The notes under the pieces: model-generated
The model's database searches: none
The model's input: only the letters and a program-made list of their open reading frames with translations
Told to the model about the DNA's origin: nothing
Translations under genes and position numbers: made by a program
Source of the DNA: an uncultured Spirochaetales bacterium
GTDB lineage: Bacteria > Spirochaetota > Spirochaetia > JAFGXN01
Assembly: GCA_949289575.1 (NCBI GenBank)
Contig: CASEOG010000006.1
Location: 26,863 to 90,862, forward strand
Direction: 5' to 3'
DNA length: 64,000 nucleotides
Shown: piece by piece, positions 43,462 through 53,038 of the stretch
Position numbering within the stretch: the stretch's first letter is position 1
Layout: every line of letters begins with the position of its first letter

Positions 43462-43490
43462 TTTATACAAAGAAAAAGGAATAATGTCAA
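43462..43490 (-). promoter_or_regulatory. ffh operon promoter
   Basis: Minus strand TTGACA (43485-43490), 17-base spacer, TATAAA (43462-43467). Expected leader is only about 11 nt. Confidence 0.72.
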
Positions 43491-43727
43491 CTAGATACCG
43501 GAGGAGTCGATGATTTTCCTCAATTCGAGAAGCTCGTCACGCGAAAGACTGATTCCTTTCCCCATCGACTGTCCGTCCTCGCTCCATGTCCGGATGTCGT
43601 ATTTCGGTTCGCCGCCGTTCCAGCTGATCAGATTCAGTCTGACTTTCCATTTTCTGTTACCGGGGATTTCTCCGAATGTCTTCAGAATTTCGAACTTAAA
43701 TTCTTCGTCTTTTCCGAATCGGGCCAT
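43491..43727 (-). CDS. YdbC/PC4-like ssDNA-binding transcription cofactor
   Basis: 78 residues from ATG 43727 with AGGAGG. The stretch VRLNLISWNGGEPKYDIRTWS and MGKGISLSRDELLELRKII match the bacterial YdbC branch of the PC4 coactivator fold, which binds single-stranded DNA as a dimer. It lies between tsaD and ffh. The frame extends upstream into the tsaD end, but only this start has a Shine-Dalgarno. Confidence 0.88.
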   Translation of the reverse strand: MARFGKDEEFKFEILKTFGEIPGNRKWKVRLNLISWNGGEPKYDIRTWSEDGQSMGKGISLSRDELLELRKIIDSSGI

Positions 43728-43789
43728 AAAAGTCCTCCTGTTTTCATTATATAAAATATAATGGGATTCCCGTTCTTTTTCACTCTTTT

Positions 43790-44803
43790 TCAGGGATAAC
43801 TTTTTCTGAATCCGCCGACACGGGGCGACGCCGAAAGCCGCAGTCCGTCGGCATCCCCCCGCTTCAGATAATGCCATCCGATTCCGGCCACCATGGCGGC
43901 ATTGTCTCCGCACAGTTTCAGCGACGGAAAAATGACCGTCAAATCTTTGCGCCCGGCAAGTTCCTGTCTCAAATACGAATTGGCCGCAACCCCGCCACCG
44001 GCCACCACCCGCTTAATGCCGGTGTCGTCGCACAGCTTAAACAGTTTTTTCAGAAGAATATCGACAGCCCGCTTCTGAAAGGAGGCGGCAATATTGGCCT
44101 TCGTATCGGCCGCATCGGGGCGCAAAAACTGATGACGCTGATTGATGACCGCATTTTTCAGTCCGGAATAAGAAACATCGTAAGGATGATCTCCCTTATA
44201 AAGGCGGGGCATCGGAAAGACAAAAGCATCGGGATCCCCTTCCCGGCTCAGTTTATCGACGGCAACACCGCCCGGATAACCGAGATCGTAAAATTTGGCC
44301 ACCTTGTCGAAAGCCTCCCCGACAGCATCGTCAATTGTCGTTCCGCGCACCGTCAGATCGTCAAATCCGCGCACCTCGCACAAAACCGTATTTCCGCCCG
44401 AAACCAGCAATCCGATATAAGGATAATCGATATCCTGTTCCAGATGCGCCGCATAAACGTGAGCCCGAAGATGATCGACGCCGACACACGGAATTCCCAA
44501 AGCATACGCAAAACTTTTTGCAAAATTGACGCCGACCAGAAGCGACCCGATCAGTCCGGGGCGATTGGTAACGGCGACCGCATCGATATCTTCTTTTCGC
44601 AGTCCCGCTTCCGCAAGGGCTTCTCCGACAACAGGGCGAATCCATTCGGTATGAATGCGGGAAGCGATCTCGGGAACAACCCCGTTGTATTCGCGGTGAA
44701 GATCGATTTGCGTTGCCACACGACTGCTCAGTATCTTCCGTCCGTCCTCGACAACCGCCGCCGCGCACTCATCGCAGGAGGTCTCAATCCCCAATACTTT
44801 CAT
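43790..44803 (-). CDS. tsaD: tRNA N6-adenosine threonylcarbamoyltransferase TsaD
   Basis: 337 residues: VLGIETSCDECAAAVVEDG start, metal motif GVDHLRAHVYAAH, LLVSGGNTVL, and VAGGGVAANSYLR. It transfers threonylcarbamoyl to A37 of ANN-decoding tRNAs; its partner Sua5 is encoded near 47.5 kb. It starts 20 bases inside the preceding deacetylase gene. Confidence 0.96.
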   Translation of the reverse strand: MKVLGIETSCDECAAAVVEDGRKILSSRVATQIDLHREYNGVVPEIASRIHTEWIRPVVGEALAEAGLRKEDIDAVAVTNRPGLIGSLLVGVNFAKSFAYALGIPCVGVDHLRAHVYAAHLEQDIDYPYIGLLVSGGNTVLCEVRGFDDLTVRGTTIDDAVGEAFDKVAKFYDLGYPGGVAVDKLSREGDPDAFVFPMPRLYKGDHPYDVSYSGLKNAVINQRHQFLRPDAADTKANIAASFQKRAVDILLKKLFKLCDDTGIKRVVAGGGVAANSYLRQELAGRKDLTVIFPSLKLCGDNAAMVAGIGWHYLKRGDADGLRLSASPRVGGFRKSYP

Positions 44804-45863
44804 GCTTTTCCCTCGCTTCGTTTAACAGGTAAGTCAGATTCTCGATAACAAAGCCCTCTTCGGTTAAGGCCGGATAATATTTCATCATCAGATCGGCCAG
44901 CTCAGAAGTCACCGCATGCCCGATCATAACGGCATGCCCCTTTTCCCGGGCCGTCGTTTTTCCGGCTTCAATCGCCGCCGTCAGCGATTCGATATCTTTT
45001 TCGTTATCCAAAAACATACTGTTTCGCTCCAAAATTTTCCAGTTTTCGATTTCCGCCGCCTGCCTCATCTGCGAGCCGGCAATCGTACGACTGTCCAGAA
45101 AAAAAAGATTTTTCCGTTTCAGCGCCCGCAACAGCCACAGGGAAAGTTCGAGAGACGAAGTTCCCTTCGACCCCATATGGTTATTGACACCGACCGCGCC
45201 GGGAACCGATTCCAGATTCCCGTTAAGACAGCGCCACCGCTCTTCATCGCTCATCGATTCGGTTAAAAGCCCGGGACCCGGATAAACACCGCTGACCGCC
45301 TCCATCGGCAAATGGAGCAGCAGCTCCTGACCGGCCGCCCTGATCCGTTCGGAAGCCGCACGGCTGTCGGGCAGCCCCGGCAGCACCGCAAAAGTCACTT
45401 TTCCCGGCACCTTCAGAAACCGTTCCAAATCCTCGATATTATTGCCGACATCATCTATCACAAAACAGAGAACCGGTTCGGCCCCGGTTTTTTTTTCCGG
45501 TGACTGCGGCCGCTGCGGTTTGACGGCGGGTTGCTGTTTTTGCGGTGAAGAACCGCTGTCGGTTCCGCCGGCCGCTTTCCCGCTGTCCGAATCCCGTACC
45601 GCAGCCGGGATCTCCGAAGAAGAGCCGGAGTCACCGAGAACCGCCTCTGCCTCATCCGCGGCAATGTTGTCTCCCTCTCGATGCCGGTTAACCGTATAAA
45701 AATCTTTCAGAAAAAAAATGGCGGTTCCGCTTAAAACCACGCAGAGCAGTACCAGAAAAAGCGAACCGTCACCGGTATTTCGTTTTTTCCGCCTGCCGCC
45801 TTTTCGGGAAGCCGGCTTCGGTTGTTCCTGTGCACTGCGTTTTCGTGGTTTCTTTCCTGTCAC
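44784..45863 (-). CDS. Divergent polysaccharide deacetylase (YibQ/DUF610) protein
   Basis: 359 residues. A basic N-terminal tail (KKPRKRSAQEQ) and one transmembrane helix (about 33-52) precede a Ser/Gly/Pro-rich linker. The periplasmic divergent polysaccharide deacetylase domain shows VLCFVIDDVGNNIEDLERFL, ELLLHLPMEA, VGVNNHMGSKGTS and GHAVMIGH. It probably acts at the cell envelope. GTG start, no Shine-Dalgarno, with a -10 ending five bases upstream. Confidence 0.86.
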   Translation of the reverse strand: MTGKKPRKRSAQEQPKPASRKGGRRKKRNTGDGSLFLVLLCVVLSGTAIFFLKDFYTVNRHREGDNIAADEAEAVLGDSGSSSEIPAAVRDSDSGKAAGGTDSGSSPQKQQPAVKPQRPQSPEKKTGAEPVLCFVIDDVGNNIEDLERFLKVPGKVTFAVLPGLPDSRAASERIRAAGQELLLHLPMEAVSGVYPGPGLLTESMSDEERWRCLNGNLESVPGAVGVNNHMGSKGTSSLELSLWLLRALKRKNLFFLDSRTIAGSQMRQAAEIENWKILERNSMFLDNEKDIESLTAAIEAGKTTAREKGHAVMIGHAVTSELADLMMKYYPALTEEGFVIENLTYLLNEAREKHESIGD

Positions 45864-45868
45864 GATTC

Positions 45869-45897
45869 AGGATAAATCGAATAATCAAAATAATCAA
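45869..45897 (-). promoter_or_regulatory. Probable leaderless promoter of the YibQ-tsaD unit
   Basis: Minus strand TTGATT (45892-45897), 17-base spacer, TATCCT (45869-45874), GAATC, then GTG 45863. Five bases is one short of the other cases. Confidence 0.52.
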
Positions 45898-46001
45898 GTC
45901 TTTTCGGATTATTAAAAAATAAAAGAACGGCACAAAGTTTTCCGGAAATCGATGAAAAAAATTTCGAATTGTGATACTCTCTTTCCAAGGAGTCTATTAT
46001 T

Positions 46002-47315
46002 ATGAATCGGAACCAAGGATTTACAATTCCCGAGATTCTGTTACCGAAAAAAGAGATTGATCCGACAAAATGGGCCGTTGTTGCCTGCGATCAGTTCAGC
46101 TCGGAGCCGGAATACTGGGATTCTGTGGAAAAAATTGTCGGAAACGCTCCCTCAACCCTGAGGCTGACCTACCCGGAAGCTTATCTGGAAACCGGCTCGA
46201 AAGAAGAACGAATCGAAACCATTAACCGGACAATGAAAGATTATCTGGAAAACGGCGTCTTCGAAAATATCGGCCGCGGATTGATTTACATCGAACGCAC
46301 CTTTTCAGACAAAAAGAAAGCGGCCCGAAAAGGTCTGATTCTTGCCGTCGACCTCGAATATTACGACTATAACAAAGGGTCGGTCTCACTGATTCGCGCA
46401 ACGGAAGGAACCATCCGGGAAAGAATCCCGCCGAGAGTTGCCATCAGGAAAAATGCCCCCATCGAATTTCCCCATATTCTGATTCTGATTGACGACCGGA
46501 GCAACAGCGTTCTAAATGCAGCCGGGAAAGCGGCAAAAAATATCGTCTACGACTTCGACCTGATGAAAGATTCGGGACATTTACGCGGATCTCTGATTAA
46601 TGACGAAAAAGAGACGGAAACAATCTGTGCCGCTCTGAACGCACTGGCCGATAAGACCGCTTTCCGTAACCGGTACGGAAGCGATGATGTCCTCCTTTTC
46701 GCCGTCGGAGACGGAAACCACAGTCTGGCAACCGCAAAAACGCTTTGGGAAACCCGCAAACTGTCGCTGACAGCCGCAGAACGGGAGACAGACCCGGCCC
46801 GCTTCGCCCTGGTCGAAGTCAACAACATCTACGACGAAGGCATCGTTTTCGAACCGATTCACCGCGTTCTTTTCGATGCGGACATCGAAGCATTGAAACA
46901 GGCCTTTATCCGATCGGCCGGCATCACCCTGACCCCCTGCCCCCTCAATAACGCCGATTTGGAAACATTGGCCTCCGGAACAACGGAAAAACAGCAGTTT
47001 TACCTGTTCGATGAAAAAAACTGCTGGCTTGCACAGATAGAAAACCCTCTGTCGACAATCACCGCCGGCACGGTGCAGTCCGTTCTGGACGCTTTTCTGA
47101 AAACGTCCGATGCCAAAATCGACTACATACACGGCGTCTCCAGCACGGTCACTTTGGGGACCCACCCCGGTAATATCGGTATTATTTTACCCAATATTGC
47201 CAAAGAGGAATTTTTCGAAACCGTTATTCGGGACGGCGCTTTTCCGCGAAAAACCTTCAGCATGGGAGAAGCAACGGAAAAAAGATTTTACATGGAAGGA
47301 AAATTAATCAAATAA
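46002..47315 (+). CDS. DUF1015 family protein
   Basis: 437 residues. TKWAVVACDQFSSEPEYWD at the N-terminus and FAVGDGNHSLATAKTLWE in the middle are hallmarks of DUF1015, a family common in spirochaetes and Firmicutes with no proven reaction. AAGGAG precedes the ATG. Its 3' end overlaps the convergent sua5 gene by 12 bases. Confidence 0.9.
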   Translation: MNRNQGFTIPEILLPKKEIDPTKWAVVACDQFSSEPEYWDSVEKIVGNAPSTLRLTYPEAYLETGSKEERIETINRTMKDYLENGVFENIGRGLIYIERTFSDKKKAARKGLILAVDLEYYDYNKGSVSLIRATEGTIRERIPPRVAIRKNAPIEFPHILILIDDRSNSVLNAAGKAAKNIVYDFDLMKDSGHLRGSLINDEKETETICAALNALADKTAFRNRYGSDDVLLFAVGDGNHSLATAKTLWETRKLSLTAAERETDPARFALVEVNNIYDEGIVFEPIHRVLFDADIEALKQAFIRSAGITLTPCPLNNADLETLASGTTEKQQFYLFDEKNCWLAQIENPLSTITAGTVQSVLDAFLKTSDAKIDYIHGVSSTVTLGTHPGNIGIILPNIAKEEFFETVIRDGAFPRKTFSMGEATEKRFYMEGKLIK

Positions 47316-47873
47316 AGACCGGACCGTTTCCGAAGAAACCGCTCCTTCGCGTACGATCACCGGAGTTTCCCGGGTCAGATCGACAATCGTCGAAGGAGCT
47401 TTTTTTTCGAGATTACCGCCGTCGACAATCAGAGCGACGGAATGCCCGAAGGCGCCGACAATATCCTCTACGGAATTCAAAGGAGATTCGCCCGAAATAT
47501 TGACGCTGGTCGAATAGAGAGAGCGTCCGAGAACCGTCAGCACCTTTTGCAGGAACGGATCGTTCGGATAACGCAAAGCCACCGTTCCGCCGTTGTAATC
47601 ACGAACAATAACCGTCAGAGGCGCCGGCCAGAACCGCCTGACTTTTGCGGGAAGAACATCCGGAGAATACGGAGAAATATCGGCATCGGGAATAAGCTGA
47701 AGAAAATGCTTTTCCGTTCTTTTTTTGAGTGCGGCTATGCGCGAATATGTTTCCGGTGCCGTACCGACGAAACCGTAAATGGTATCGCACGGCATGATCA
47801 CCACCTTGTTATCAGCGAGAGCCCGAATGATAAGATCGAAATGGACGGGAGTAATCAGGTTTGCGCTCTCCAC
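47304..47873 (-). CDS. L-threonylcarbamoyladenylate synthase (Sua5/YrdC)
   Basis: 189 residues from GTG 47873, which has GGAGG eight bases upstream. The YrdC core shows VVIMPCDTIYGFVG, LKKRTEKHFLQLIPD, FWPAPLTVIV, ALRYPNDPF and STSVNISGESP. It makes threonylcarbamoyl-AMP for TsaD. It starts 62 bases inside the upstream DivIC-like gene, an unusually long overlap. Confidence 0.9.
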   Translation of the reverse strand: MESANLITPVHFDLIIRALADNKVVIMPCDTIYGFVGTAPETYSRIAALKKRTEKHFLQLIPDADISPYSPDVLPAKVRRFWPAPLTVIVRDYNGGTVALRYPNDPFLQKVLTVLGRSLYSTSVNISGESPLNSVEDIVGAFGHSVALIVDGGNLEKKAPSTIVDLTRETPVIVREGAVSSETVRSLFD

Positions 47874-48297
47874 GAACAGCACCTCCGAAAATCGAATAAA
47901 TCAGAAAGGAAAAGAAAGCGACCGATCCCGCTATCGAATAGAGGATACGGATGACGGAAGAATCCGACGGACGCGATACGACCGTGATATTTCCGTACTC
48001 TTCCGACAACCCCTTTTTTGTATAACCGTCAATCTGAACCGCAACATCATCCGACATATACATGGAAAGTTTTCTTCCCTCGAGAAGACAGAAATCATCG
48101 GAAGCGTAATCATTTTTCATTGCCGAAAGGGTGGCCGAAATCTTTTTCAGAACATCCTCGTTTTCTTTCATTCTGGCAATACTGGCTTTGACCTCTGCCG
48201 TATCCCGAATTCCGTATGTTCCGAACAGACAGTTGAAACCGATCAGCAGAGAGAATAAGATGGATGAAACGGCAATGAGATACTGCAACCGATGCAT
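47812..48297 (-). CDS. DivIC/FtsB-like membrane protein (tentative)
   Basis: 161 residues from ATG 48297. An N-terminal transmembrane helix (about 6-26) is followed by a helical, coiled-coil-like stretch (EVKASIARMKENEDVLKKISATLS) and a second hydrophobic segment near 130-150. The layout resembles septum formation initiators but two membrane helices are atypical. No Shine-Dalgarno is visible, only an A-run. Confidence 0.58.
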   Translation of the reverse strand: MHRLQYLIAVSSILFSLLIGFNCLFGTYGIRDTAEVKASIARMKENEDVLKKISATLSAMKNDYASDDFCLLEGRKLSMYMSDDVAVQIDGYTKKGLSEEYGNITVVSRPSDSSVIRILYSIAGSVAFFSFLIYSIFGGAVRGERKPDYSRPFRSYHSGSR

Positions 48298-48342
48298 ACT
48301 TTTTTTTCGACAAACGACTGGAATAAATTGAGAAAAAAAACA

Positions 48343-48371
48343 TTGTATATCCGACAAAAAAAGGGTATAAT
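48343..48371 (+). promoter_or_regulatory. Promoter of the acidic repeat protein operon
   Basis: TTGTAT (48343-48348), 17-base spacer, perfect TATAAT (48366-48371); leader carries CGGGAGA. Confidence 0.72.
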
Positions 48372-48403
48372 TTTTCAGCAGATGAAAATCGGGAGAAATA
48401 TCT

Positions 48404-50788
48404 ATGAGTCGGAATAAATCAAATTCACCCTCGGATTTCGAACTGGATAAATACGGTGTCTGGATTAAGACAAAACTCACCCCGCCCTTTTCCGGTTCAC
48501 CGGAATCCGTTATCAGGAAAGAATTCGGAGAACCGAAGGCTCAGGAAATTTTTACTCCGAAAGATGAACCGTTTACACTCGAATCGATTCACAGTCAAAT
48601 CGAAACCATAAAAAAAGATTTAAACGACCTGAAAAACGAAATTCACGGAGAGACAGTGGAAAATACTGCCCGGCAGGAATCGGATGACTTTTTCTCCCGC
48701 TACCCGTTTTCGCTTGACACGGAAACAGAAACCGACGAACAACCCGACAGAGACGAAGATTTCCCGTTCTCTCTTTCGGATAATGATGAAGATTTCCTGT
48801 TCTCTCTTTCCGACCCGGACGATCGGGCAGAGAATCTCTTTTCGGAACAGCCGTTTTCCGATTCCGCCGAAACAAAAGACGAAAGCGAATCTCTTTTTGA
48901 TATAAACGAATCGGTGCTCGACGAACCCGATCTGCCTATCGAAATGACGGATGAGGACAGAAAGTTTTTTTCCGAAGAGACATCTCCTTTACAGGAAGAA
49001 CAGACCACCGAATATCTCTATACGGACCCTATCGATTCGTTTGATATTCCCGAGCCCGAAACGGAACCCGAGCCCGAAACGGAACCCGAGCCCGAAACGG
49101 AACCCGAGCCCGAAACGGAACCCGAGCCCGAAACGGAGCCCGAGCCCGAAACGGAACCCGAGCCCGAAACGGAGCGCGAACCCGAAACGGAGCGCGAACC
49201 CGAAACGGAGCGCGAACCCGAAACGGAGTCCGAGCCCGAAACGGAACCCGAGCCCGAAACGGAACCCGAGCCCGAAACGGAGCGCGAGCCCGAAACGGAG
49301 CGCGAACCCGAAACGGAGCGCGAACCGGTAACGGAGCCGGCTTTTATCCTCTCCGACGACAACACCGATTTGGATGACATCGGTTATACCGATAAAGAAG
49401 GCGTCAATACGATTCAGCCCGGCATTAACGACGAAAAAAACGAAACCGACCCGGAGCTTCTCTGCGCCGGAGAACGAAAGACCGTCGACAGCGGCAACAC
49501 GGAGGATGCCGACCGTCCCGACGGCATTGTCGACCTGACTGCTTCCGAACCGGAAACCGGATCCGAATCGGAAAACAGCGATTTCGAATCAGGCGGGGAA
49601 ACCGACGAATCGGGACTGACCCTTTCCGACACGGAACTTCTTTCACTGTTTAGCAGCAATCCTGCCGACACAACCGACCGGACGGAAAAAACCGATGCCG
49701 CGACGGAGTCTGTCTCGGAAGAACGGGAAACCGAAACAGAACTTTCGACGGAAGAACCCGAAACCGAAGAAGAAAAAGCCTTTTTCGACTCCCTGAACTG
49801 GGACTCCCTCCCCGATATCGAAGAAGAACCGATGATCGAAGAAGAACCGATGATCGAAGAAGAACCGATGATCGAAGAAGAGCCGGTTATCGAAGAAGAG
49901 CCGGTTATCGAAGAAGAACCGGTTATCGAAGAAGAACCGGTTATCGAAGAAGAACCGATTATCGAAGAAGAACCGATTATCGAAGAAGAACCGATTATCG
50001 AAGAAGAACCGATTATCGAAGAAGAACCGATGATCGAAGAAGAACCGGTTATCGAAGAAGAGCCGATGATCGAAGAAGAGCCGGTTATCGAAGAAGAGCC
50101 GGTTATCGAAGAAGAGCCGGTTATCGAAGAAGAGCCGATTATCGAAGAAGAACCGATTATCGAAGAAGAACCGATTATCGAAGAAGAGCCGATGATCGAA
50201 GAAGAGCCGATTATCGAAGAAGAGCCGGTTATCGAAGAAGAGCCGGTTATCGAAGAAGAGCCGGTTATCGAAGAAGAGCCGGTTATCGAAGAAGAGCCGG
50301 TTATCGAAGAAGAGCCGGAGAAAACAAAAGACCCGTTCGCGGCCTTTGATTTTTCCGATGAGGATTTCGATCTTTCTCCGGAAGGCGACGAGGCGGAAGC
50401 AGTTGCGACAGAGACAGCCGCCCCGGACGAAGACGGCATTTTTTCGGAACAGGAAAATTCCGCCGATGAATCAACCGGAGCCGAACCGCCCCTTCCGGAC
50501 AACGGAAAGGATGACGATTTTTCGTTTTTCGATGATTTGGGATTCGACCTTGAAGAAAAGGACGAAATAAAAAAAAAAGTAGCTCCGAATAAAGAAGATA
50601 TTCTCTCTAACATCAGGGAAAAGCTTTCTCCGACAGATGAAGAGATTCTCAGAGACGAAGTCAGAGAATTGCTCGAGCATATCGAGCGGGTGCTAAAAGA
50701 GATTCCGCAGGACCGTATCGAAGAATTCACCCGATCTTCCGAATATCGGGCGTATCAAAATCTTTTTTCGGAACCGGAACGGCAATAA
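48404..50788 (+). CDS. Giant acidic tandem-repeat protein
   Basis: 794 residues, extremely acidic, no signal peptide or membrane segment. It has three parts: an N-terminal region (1-215) rich in DED and FSLSD; sixteen EPETE[P/R/S] hexapeptides; a spacer; then 27 EEEP[M/V/I]I hexapeptides; and a conserved-looking C-terminal domain (about 720-794) with [20 protein letters not shown] and a short helical tail. Probably intrinsically disordered except for the C-terminus. Function unknown. It heads an operon with three further genes; CGGGAGA supports the start. Confidence 0.82.
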   Translation: MSRNKSNSPSDFELDKYGVWIKTKLTPPFSGSPESVIRKEFGEPKAQEIFTPKDEPFTLESIHSQIETIKKDLNDLKNEIHGETVENTARQESDDFFSRYPFSLDTETETDEQPDRDEDFPFSLSDNDEDFLFSLSDPDDRAENLFSEQPFSDSAETKDESESLFDINESVLDEPDLPIEMTDEDRKFFSEETSPLQEEQTTEYLYTDPIDSFDIPEPETEPEPETEPEPETEPEPETEPEPETEPEPETEPEPETEREPETEREPETEREPETESEPETEPEPETEPEPETEREPETEREPETEREPVTEPAFILSDDNTDLDDIGYTDKEGVNTIQPGINDEKNETDPELLCAGERKTVDSGNTEDADRPDGIVDLTASEPETGSESENSDFESGGETDESGLTLSDTELLSLFSSNPADTTDRTEKTDAATESVSEERETETELSTEEPETEEEKAFFDSLNWDSLPDIEEEPMIEEEPMIEEEPMIEEEPVIEEEPVIEEEPVIEEEPVIEEEPIIEEEPIIEEEPIIEEEPIIEEEPMIEEEPVIEEEPMIEEEPVIEEEPVIEEEPVIEEEPIIEEEPIIEEEPIIEEEPMIEEEPIIEEEPVIEEEPVIEEEPVIEEEPVIEEEPVIEEEPEKTKDPFAAFDFSDEDFDLSPEGDEAEAVATETAAPDEDGIFSEQENSADESTGAEPPLPDNGKDDDFSFFDDLGFDLEEKDEIKKKVAPNKEDILSNIREKLSPTDEEILRDEVRELLEHIERVLKEIPQDRIEEFTRSSEYRAYQNLFSEPERQ
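49052..49339 (+). repeat. 18-bp tandem repeat, 16 copies (EPETE[P/R/S])
   Basis: Units of the type gagcccgaaacggaaccc. The sixth residue runs P x6, R x3, S, P x2, R x3, P, so blocks of units have been duplicated together. Confidence 0.95.
49820..50317 (+). repeat. 18-bp tandem repeat, 27 copies plus partial (EEEP[M/V/I]I)
   Basis: Units of the type gaagaagaaccggttatc. Variation is confined to one Glu codon (gaa/gag) and one residue (atg, gtt or att), in runs of identical units, which marks recent slippage or unequal exchange. Confidence 0.96.
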
Positions 50789-50799
50789 AGGAAAAGACC

Positions 50800-51549
50800 A
50801 TGAGCGAATATTCCGGAAAAATCAAGATGGATCATCTCCGCAAAGAACAGATTTTTCATCTGTTTCGGATGATTAATCGAATCCGAAAAACACGAAAATC
50901 TCTCCTTCTCTATTTCGACGGATATGAATTTCTTCCGGTCTACAGCGAAGGTTACGGATTTTCCGTTTTCTCGCGATTAAAAGTGCCGGCTGCCGTAAAA
51001 GAGTTTATCAGCGGCGGAAAAATCGACCGCTTTTTTCGCATCGACGACCTGCCGAAAAACCCGTTTCTCTGCGAGGAGTTTTCACTGGGAGGAGTCGATT
51101 TTCTTTATCTGACCTCCGATTATCATGAGGAACGGCAAAAACTGCCTGTTTCGATTTTGAAGGAAGATTTTTTCCGACAGGGGAATCTGCTGGCACTGAA
51201 AAAGTGCGAATATTTTCTCGAACACTGCCGTAACAGTCTGACTCTCCATTTTATCGAAACCCGCTACGGAGAGATTCCCTTTCGTGATATTCTGAAAACG
51301 GAAGCCGCTCTTTACAAACGGGTTATGACTCTGTTTGCCTCTCATTCGCTGGTGATTCGCATCGATTTCGGCAAACTGCTGATTCTTTCCGACTACACAT
51401 TCTATCCCGATCCGTCGTCGATTCAGGCCCATGTTTCCGACATTCTCGGAGACATGACTCCGGAAGGAACGGAAATATCCGTCAGAACGGTTCTCAGCGA
51501 TCCTTCACTTATTGCCGAAAAAGATATCATCGATGAATTTTTCTCCTGA
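50800..51549 (+). CDS. Unrecognised 249-residue protein
   Basis: Soluble, mixed alpha/beta. It begins MSEYSGKIKMDHLRKEQIFHLF and contains FLPVYSEGYGFSVFSRLKVP. No family recognised. It follows the repeat gene by 11 bases and overlaps the first DUF115 gene by 17 bases, so all are one operon. Confidence 0.72.
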   Translation: MSEYSGKIKMDHLRKEQIFHLFRMINRIRKTRKSLLLYFDGYEFLPVYSEGYGFSVFSRLKVPAAVKEFISGGKIDRFFRIDDLPKNPFLCEEFSLGGVDFLYLTSDYHEERQKLPVSILKEDFFRQGNLLALKKCEYFLEHCRNSLTLHFIETRYGEIPFRDILKTEAALYKRVMTLFASHSLVIRIDFGKLLILSDYTFYPDPSSIQAHVSDILGDMTPEGTEISVRTVLSDPSLIAEKDIIDEFFS

Positions 51550-53038
51550 ATCACTGACCGTCGCCGTTACCGAAAAAGGATTCCGCACTGTTTTTGACGG
51601 AAACCGATCCCTGCTTTCCCGCTACCGTCCCGACGAAGAGGCCCGCCGGCGAATGAGTGCCGCCGGAATCAAACCGGGACAGCCGCTTCTGATTCTCGGC
51701 GACCCGCTGGGTTACCATGCGGCCGCCGCGTTTGACGGCGGGTGCACGTCGCTGATGGTCATTTACCCGGGCAGACGATTTCGGAATGCGTCGGTCTTTT
51801 CCGGACGGCCGGACAGCGGCGGCGATTCCCGTATCGTAACGGAAGAAACCGATTTCGAAGCGGAGGATGCCGCTGCCAAAATCGAGAATTTTTTCAAATG
51901 CGGGACAACGACACTTTGGGTGATTCCGACTCTCGAACCCTATTTCCGCGAATCGTTCCTGTTTTTCGAAAAATTGATCCGCAAATGTTTGCGGGAAAAA
52001 GCGGTTAACGAATCGGTCCGTCTCGCTTTTTCCCGATCCTGGCTCTCCAACGCGCTCCGCCGCTTCTCAACGCCGGCAAACACCGGACATTTCAACCTAA
52101 ACCCGAAAACGCCTGTTCTGATAGCCGCACCGGGGCCCTCTCTCGAAAAAACAATTCCCGATATCATCAAATACCGAAACCGCTTTCTTCTGACCGCCGT
52201 CACATCGGCAGGGCGAATCCTCCGGGACAACGGCATTACCCCCGATTTTTACATCGCCACCGATCCGGGCTTTTACGCCAAACGGCTCACTTTTTTTCTT
52301 CCGCCGCCTCGATGCGGATGGCTGCTGCCTCCGACAGCGGCCGCCGTGATTTCCGTCGACACACCTGTTCACCCGTTTCGGCAGCAAATGGCGCAGGAAG
52401 AGCCGGGAGGCGTCGATTTTTTGAGCAATACCGTCCCGGTTTTAAACGAAACTCCGACGGTCACCGCTGCCGCGCGCCTCTTTTTCTTCCCTTTCGAAAA
52501 GAGTGCTTTTGCGGGTCTCGACTTGGGAAATCCGTCGGGCAAACCGTACGCCCGGGGTCACCAAACCTTTTTTGACAGCAACTGCCGTGCCGACAGAATG
52601 AAACCGGCCGAATCCTTTTTTAACAATGCGGCCGGCGCCCGCCACTCGAATCTGTTTCTCGAATGGTTTGCCGAAACAGCCGTCGCAACAGGGAAAAAAC
52701 CGGTAAGAATCAACGCACCGACGCCCTGTCCCGATTTGTTCACGGAAACCGGATCCGAATGGTTTGCCTCACTTCCCGAACAAGCCGACCGCCCCGTTTT
52801 CGTTCCCGAGCCGGAAAAAGCGAAACGCATACAAAAAAAGTGCGCCGCGTTCCTTACCGATGCCGTTCGCAAAATCGACGCCGCCGCCACACCGAAAGAG
52901 ATTCTCTCTTTACCGGAAGCCATTCTGTCGGCCGCCGTGCCGGAAGCGCTTCGGATCGGTCACGGATCGGCCGCTCCCGAATCATTTAAAATGAAGGCGT
53001 TGCGCCGCTTTCGAAGGTGGTCGACCCGTGTCCGTTGA
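51533..53038 (+). CDS. DUF115/MptE-like (motility-associated Maf-type) protein, copy 1
   Basis: 501 residues from ATG 51533. The DUF115 core is PVLIAAPGPSLEKTIPDI, FLLTAVTSAGRILRDNGITPDFYIATDPG and the FAGLDLGNP region. Members include motility accessory factors implicated in flagellin nonulosonate glycosylation, so a glycosyltransferase role in flagellar filament modification is likely. It begins within the preceding gene. Confidence 0.85.
   Translation: MNFSPESLTVAVTEKGFRTVFDGNRSLLSRYRPDEEARRRMSAAGIKPGQPLLILGDPLGYHAAAAFDGGCTSLMVIYPGRRFRNASVFSGRPDSGGDSRIVTEETDFEAEDAAAKIENFFKCGTTTLWVIPTLEPYFRESFLFFEKLIRKCLREKAVNESVRLAFSRSWLSNALRRFSTPANTGHFNLNPKTPVLIAAPGPSLEKTIPDIIKYRNRFLLTAVTSAGRILRDNGITPDFYIATDPGFYAKRLTFFLPPPRCGWLLPPTAAAVISVDTPVHPFRQQMAQEEPGGVDFLSNTVPVLNETPTVTAAARLFFFPFEKSAFAGLDLGNPSGKPYARGHQTFFDSNCRADRMKPAESFFNNAAGARHSNLFLEWFAETAVATGKKPVRINAPTPCPDLFTETGSEWFASLPEQADRPVFVPEPEKAKRIQKKCAAFLTDAVRKIDAAATPKEILSLPEAILSAAVPEALRIGHGSAAPESFKMKALRRFRRWSTRVR

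Noticed and set aside
49052..50317. CRISPR-like array
   Set aside because: Units are directly adjacent with no unique spacers and stay in frame inside a coding sequence.
49414..50730. Long antisense frame (438 codons) of Ser/Gly/Ile repeats across the acidic repeat gene
   Set aside because: It is open only because 18-bp repeats without stops read through on both strands; it has no promoter or Shine-Dalgarno, and the plus-strand gene has both plus a non-repeat conserved end.
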